7,864 nt of DNA. Source: an uncultured Bacteroidales bacterium. Its GTDB lineage: Bacteria; Bacteroidota; Bacteroidia; Bacteroidales; WCHB1-69. The translations under genes and the position numbers were made by a program. The stretch spans positions 1 through 7,864 of the forward strand of contig ONXT01000049.1 in NCBI GenBank assembly GCA_900321845.1. Reading direction: 5' to 3'. Of this stretch, positions 5,919 through 7,864 are shown one piece after another; within the stretch, counting starts at the first letter, position 1, and every line of letters begins with the position of its first letter. The notes under the pieces were generated by a model that searched no databases, was not told the DNA's origin, and saw only the letters and a list, made by a program, of their open reading frames with translations.

Positions 5919-5979
5919 TTAGGTCGTGTAAACGCTCCCCCAAGCGCCTTTGATGACAAACCATAACCAATAACCATTA
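5919..5979 (+). promoter_or_regulatory. Probable riboswitch expression platform and nrdD leader
   Basis: Lies between P13 and the start codon. Two elements could switch. CGAC (5915-5918), part of P13, can instead pair with GTCG (5923-5926). A C-rich hairpin forms from CGCT (5933-5936) and AGCG (5943-5946) around loop CCCCCA. In addition, AAGGGCG (5901-5907) in the P13 loop region could pair with GCGCCTT (5944-5950 region) with a bulge, competing with the kissing contact. The last 25 nt before ATG 5980 are A-rich with no Shine-Dalgarno sequence, normal for Bacteroidota. The mechanism is inferred. Confidence 0.4.
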
Positions 5980-7864
5980 ATGGACGAACTGTATATTCTT
6001 AAAAGAAATGGCAAACGAGAACTTTTCTCAGCCGAAAAAATCAAAAATGCCATATCAAGGGCATTCCTCTCTGTGAACAGCTTCGCAACGCAGGATGTGC
6101 TTGTCAATGTGATGGGGCGCTTGAAAATCCACAACGGCATCACCGTGGAGGAGATCCAGAACCAAGTTGAGACCGCCCTCATGGCCGAGCATTACTATGA
6201 AGTGGCTAAGGCTTACATCCTTTATCGCCAACACCACTACGAGGACCGCGAAGTGAAGGACAAGCTCGATTTCTTCATCAACTATTGCAATGCATCCAAT
6301 GCCGCTACTGGCAGCAAGTACGACGCCAATGCCAATGTTGAGCGCAAGAATATCGCCACCCTCATCGGCGAACTCCCCAAGTCGAGCTTCATCCGCCTCA
6401 ACAGGCGTATGCTCTGCGACAAAATCAAGGACATGTACGGCAAGGAGTTGGCAGACAGATATATGTACCTGCTCAATCATCATTTTATTTATAAGAATGA
6501 CGAGACCAGCATTGCCAATTACTGCGCCAGCATCACGATGTATCCGTGGCTGCTCGAAGGTACGAGAAGCATCGGCGGCAACGCCTCCGCTCCCTCCAAC
6601 CTCAAGTCCTACTGTGGCGGCTTTATCAATATGGTGTTTATGGTTTCCAGCATGCTTAGCGGTGCCTGCGCCACGCCGGAATTTTTGATGTATATGGACT
6701 ATTTCGTGCGCAAAGAGTATGGCAACGACTATTATCTCTCCAGCGACAAAGTGGTCGATCTCTCCACCCGCCAACGCACCATTGACAAGGTCATCACCGA
6801 TTGCTTCGAGCAGGTCGTCTATTCCATCAACCAGCCCACCGGTGCCCGCAACTATCAGTCCGTCTTTTGGAACATTTCGTATTACGACCGTTATTATTTC
6901 GAGAGTCTTTTCGGGGAATTCCGCTTCCCTGACGGCACGAGGCCATCCTGGGATTCGTTAAGCTGGCTGCAAAAACGCTTTATGCGTTGGTTCAATGCCG
7001 AGCGCACCCGCGCCGTGCTCACTTTCCCTGTCGAGACCATGGCCCTGCTTTCCAAGGATGGCGACATCATCGACACCGACTATGCCGATTTCACCGCTGA
7101 GATGTATGCTGCCGGTCACTCTTTCTTTACATACGTGAGCGACAACGCCGACTCGTTGAGCAGTTGCTGCCGCTTGCGCAACGAGATTCAGGACAACGGC
7201 TTCAGCTACACCCTCGGTGCCGGCGGCGTTTCCACCGGTTCGAAGAGCGTGCTCACCATCAACCTCAACCGCTGCATCCAGTATGAGCGTCGCAACAACA
7301 TCCCGAAACTGCAATTCGTGGAAGAGGTCGTCGACCTGATGCACAAAGTGCAAATCGCTCACAACGAGAACCTCAAATACTTGCAGACCAAGGGAATGCT
7401 TCCCCTCTTCGATGCCGGCTACATCGCCATTGCACGACAGTACCTTACCATCGGCGTGAACGGCATGGTGGAGGCCGCCGAGTATTTGGGTATCTCCATC
7501 GACGACAACCTCCAATACCAGCATTTCGTTGAGGATGTGTTGGGATTGGTGGAACGCTACAACCATAAGTATCGTACCAAGGACCTGATGTTCAATTGCG
7601 AGATGATTCCGGCGGAGAACGTGGGTGTGAAGCATGCCAAGTGGGATCGCGAGGACGGCTACGAAGTACCCCGCGATTGCTACAACAGCTATTTCTTCAA
7701 GGTGGAGGACGACTCCATTAACCTGCTCGACAAGTTCCGTCTGCACGGCAGTCGCTACATCTCACACCTTACTGGCGGCTCCGCTCTCCATGCCAATTTG
7801 GAAGAGCACCTCTCGCAGGCGCAGTATCGCCAGCTGCTGCGTGTGGCAGCCCAGGAAGGGTGCA
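5980..7864 (+). CDS. nrdD: Anaerobic (class III) ribonucleoside-triphosphate reductase, 3'-truncated by window edge
   Basis: NrdD makes deoxyribonucleotides from NTPs without oxygen, using a glycyl radical installed by the radical-SAM activase NrdG. The frame runs without a stop from ATG 5980 to base 7864 (628 codons). Residues 3-88 are an ATP-cone allosteric domain (LKRNGKRELFSAEKI, then VEEIQNQVE at 56-64). The catalytic barrel follows: KSYCGGF with C212 (likely the conserved upper cysteine), INQPTGARNYQSVFWNISYYDRYY near 285, FPVETMALL near 350, the loop S395-C396-C397-R398 where C397 should carry the thiyl radical, and GAGGVSTGSKSVLTINLNR (413-431). C-terminal family blocks include MIPAEN and HLTGGSALHAN. 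Family members run about 700 residues, so the zinc-binding cysteines and the glycyl-radical loop lie beyond the window. The loop lacks the Met found in formate-using enzymes (M-G-C-R). A riboswitch upstream implies repression by B12. nrdG is expected downstream but not visible. Confidence 0.92.
   Translation, partial: MDELYILKRNGKRELFSAEKIKNAISRAFLSVNSFATQDVLVNVMGRLKIHNGITVEEIQNQVETALMAEHYYEVAKAYILYRQHHYEDREVKDKLDFFINYCNASNAATGSKYDANANVERKNIATLIGELPKSSFIRLNRRMLCDKIKDMYGKELADRYMYLLNHHFIYKNDETSIANYCASITMYPWLLEGTRSIGGNASAPSNLKSYCGGFINMVFMVSSMLSGACATPEFLMYMDYFVRKEYGNDYYLSSDKVVDLSTRQRTIDKVITDCFEQVVYSINQPTGARNYQSVFWNISYYDRYYFESLFGEFRFPDGTRPSWDSLSWLQKRFMRWFNAERTRAVLTFPVETMALLSKDGDIIDTDYADFTAEMYAAGHSFFTYVSDNADSLSSCCRLRNEIQDNGFSYTLGAGGVSTGSKSVLTINLNRCIQYERRNNIPKLQFVEEVVDLMHKVQIAHNENLKYLQTKGMLPLFDAGYIAIARQYLTIGVNGMVEAAEYLGISIDDNLQYQHFVEDVLGLVERYNHKYRTKDLMFNCEMIPAENVGVKHAKWDREDGYEVPRDCYNSYFFKVEDDSINLLDKFRLHGSRYISHLTGGSALHANLEEHLSQAQYRQLLRVAAQEGC

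Noticed and set aside
6055..7746. Minus-strand open frames (239 and 262 codons) opposite nrdD
   Set aside because: The plus strand encodes continuous, family-matching NrdD; the antisense translations are low-complexity hydrophobic runs typical of shadows.
5980..7864. Class II (B12-dependent) reductase as an alternative identity for the last gene
   Set aside because: The order of motifs and the C-terminal blocks fit class III, and a repressing B12 riboswitch fits a B12-independent enzyme better.

Overview
The window most likely comes from a member of the Bacteroidota, probably a gut- or mouth-type Bacteroidales. Three things point there. Two intergenic regions carry perfect Bacteroidota-type -7 promoter boxes (TAnnTTTG, here TATTTTTG both times). 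The start codons lack Shine-Dalgarno sequences and sit behind A/T-rich leaders. The gene content (Bacteroidota-like QueA, RmuC, a lipoprotein serpin, a cobalamin riboswitch) also fits. Coding sequence is moderately GC-rich and the promoter regions are clearly AT-rich. Species cannot be named from the sequence.

Layout, left to right. (1) Positions 1-864 hold the 3' part of queA (tRNA queuosine synthesis), followed by a strong intrinsic terminator. (2) rmuC (1024-2367) is a single-gene unit encoding a membrane-anchored coiled-coil protein with a nuclease-like fold. It converges on (3) a minus-strand lipoprotein serpin (2409-3665), with a hairpin between the two stops. (4) Divergent from the serpin is a two-gene operon. 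It encodes a 248-aa multi-zinc-ribbon protein (3794-4540) and, 2 nt later, a 336-aa protein of unknown function (4543-5553) containing two copies of a roughly 36-residue unit about 100 residues apart. (5) A 426-nt intergenic region (5554-5979) holds 3'-UTR-like structure, a promoter and a well-formed cobalamin (B12) riboswitch with a visible L5-L13 kissing interaction. (6) The riboswitch leads into nrdD (5980 to the window edge), an anaerobic class III ribonucleotide reductase with an N-terminal ATP-cone. Its C-terminal zinc site and glycyl-radical motif lie past the window.

How the parts fit. The clearest functional circuit is B12 riboswitch to nrdD. Class III reductase does not use B12, so the expected logic is that a B12-dependent class II enzyme encoded elsewhere takes over when B12 is present and the riboswitch turns nrdD down. 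The NrdD active-site loop reads S-C-C-R instead of the M-G-C-R seen in formate-using enzymes, suggesting a different electron donor. The zinc-ribbon/repeat-protein operon is the least explained part of the window and the best candidate for something undescribed. The serpin probably protects the cell surface or periplasm from proteases. No mobile element, CRISPR array, tRNA or rRNA was seen.
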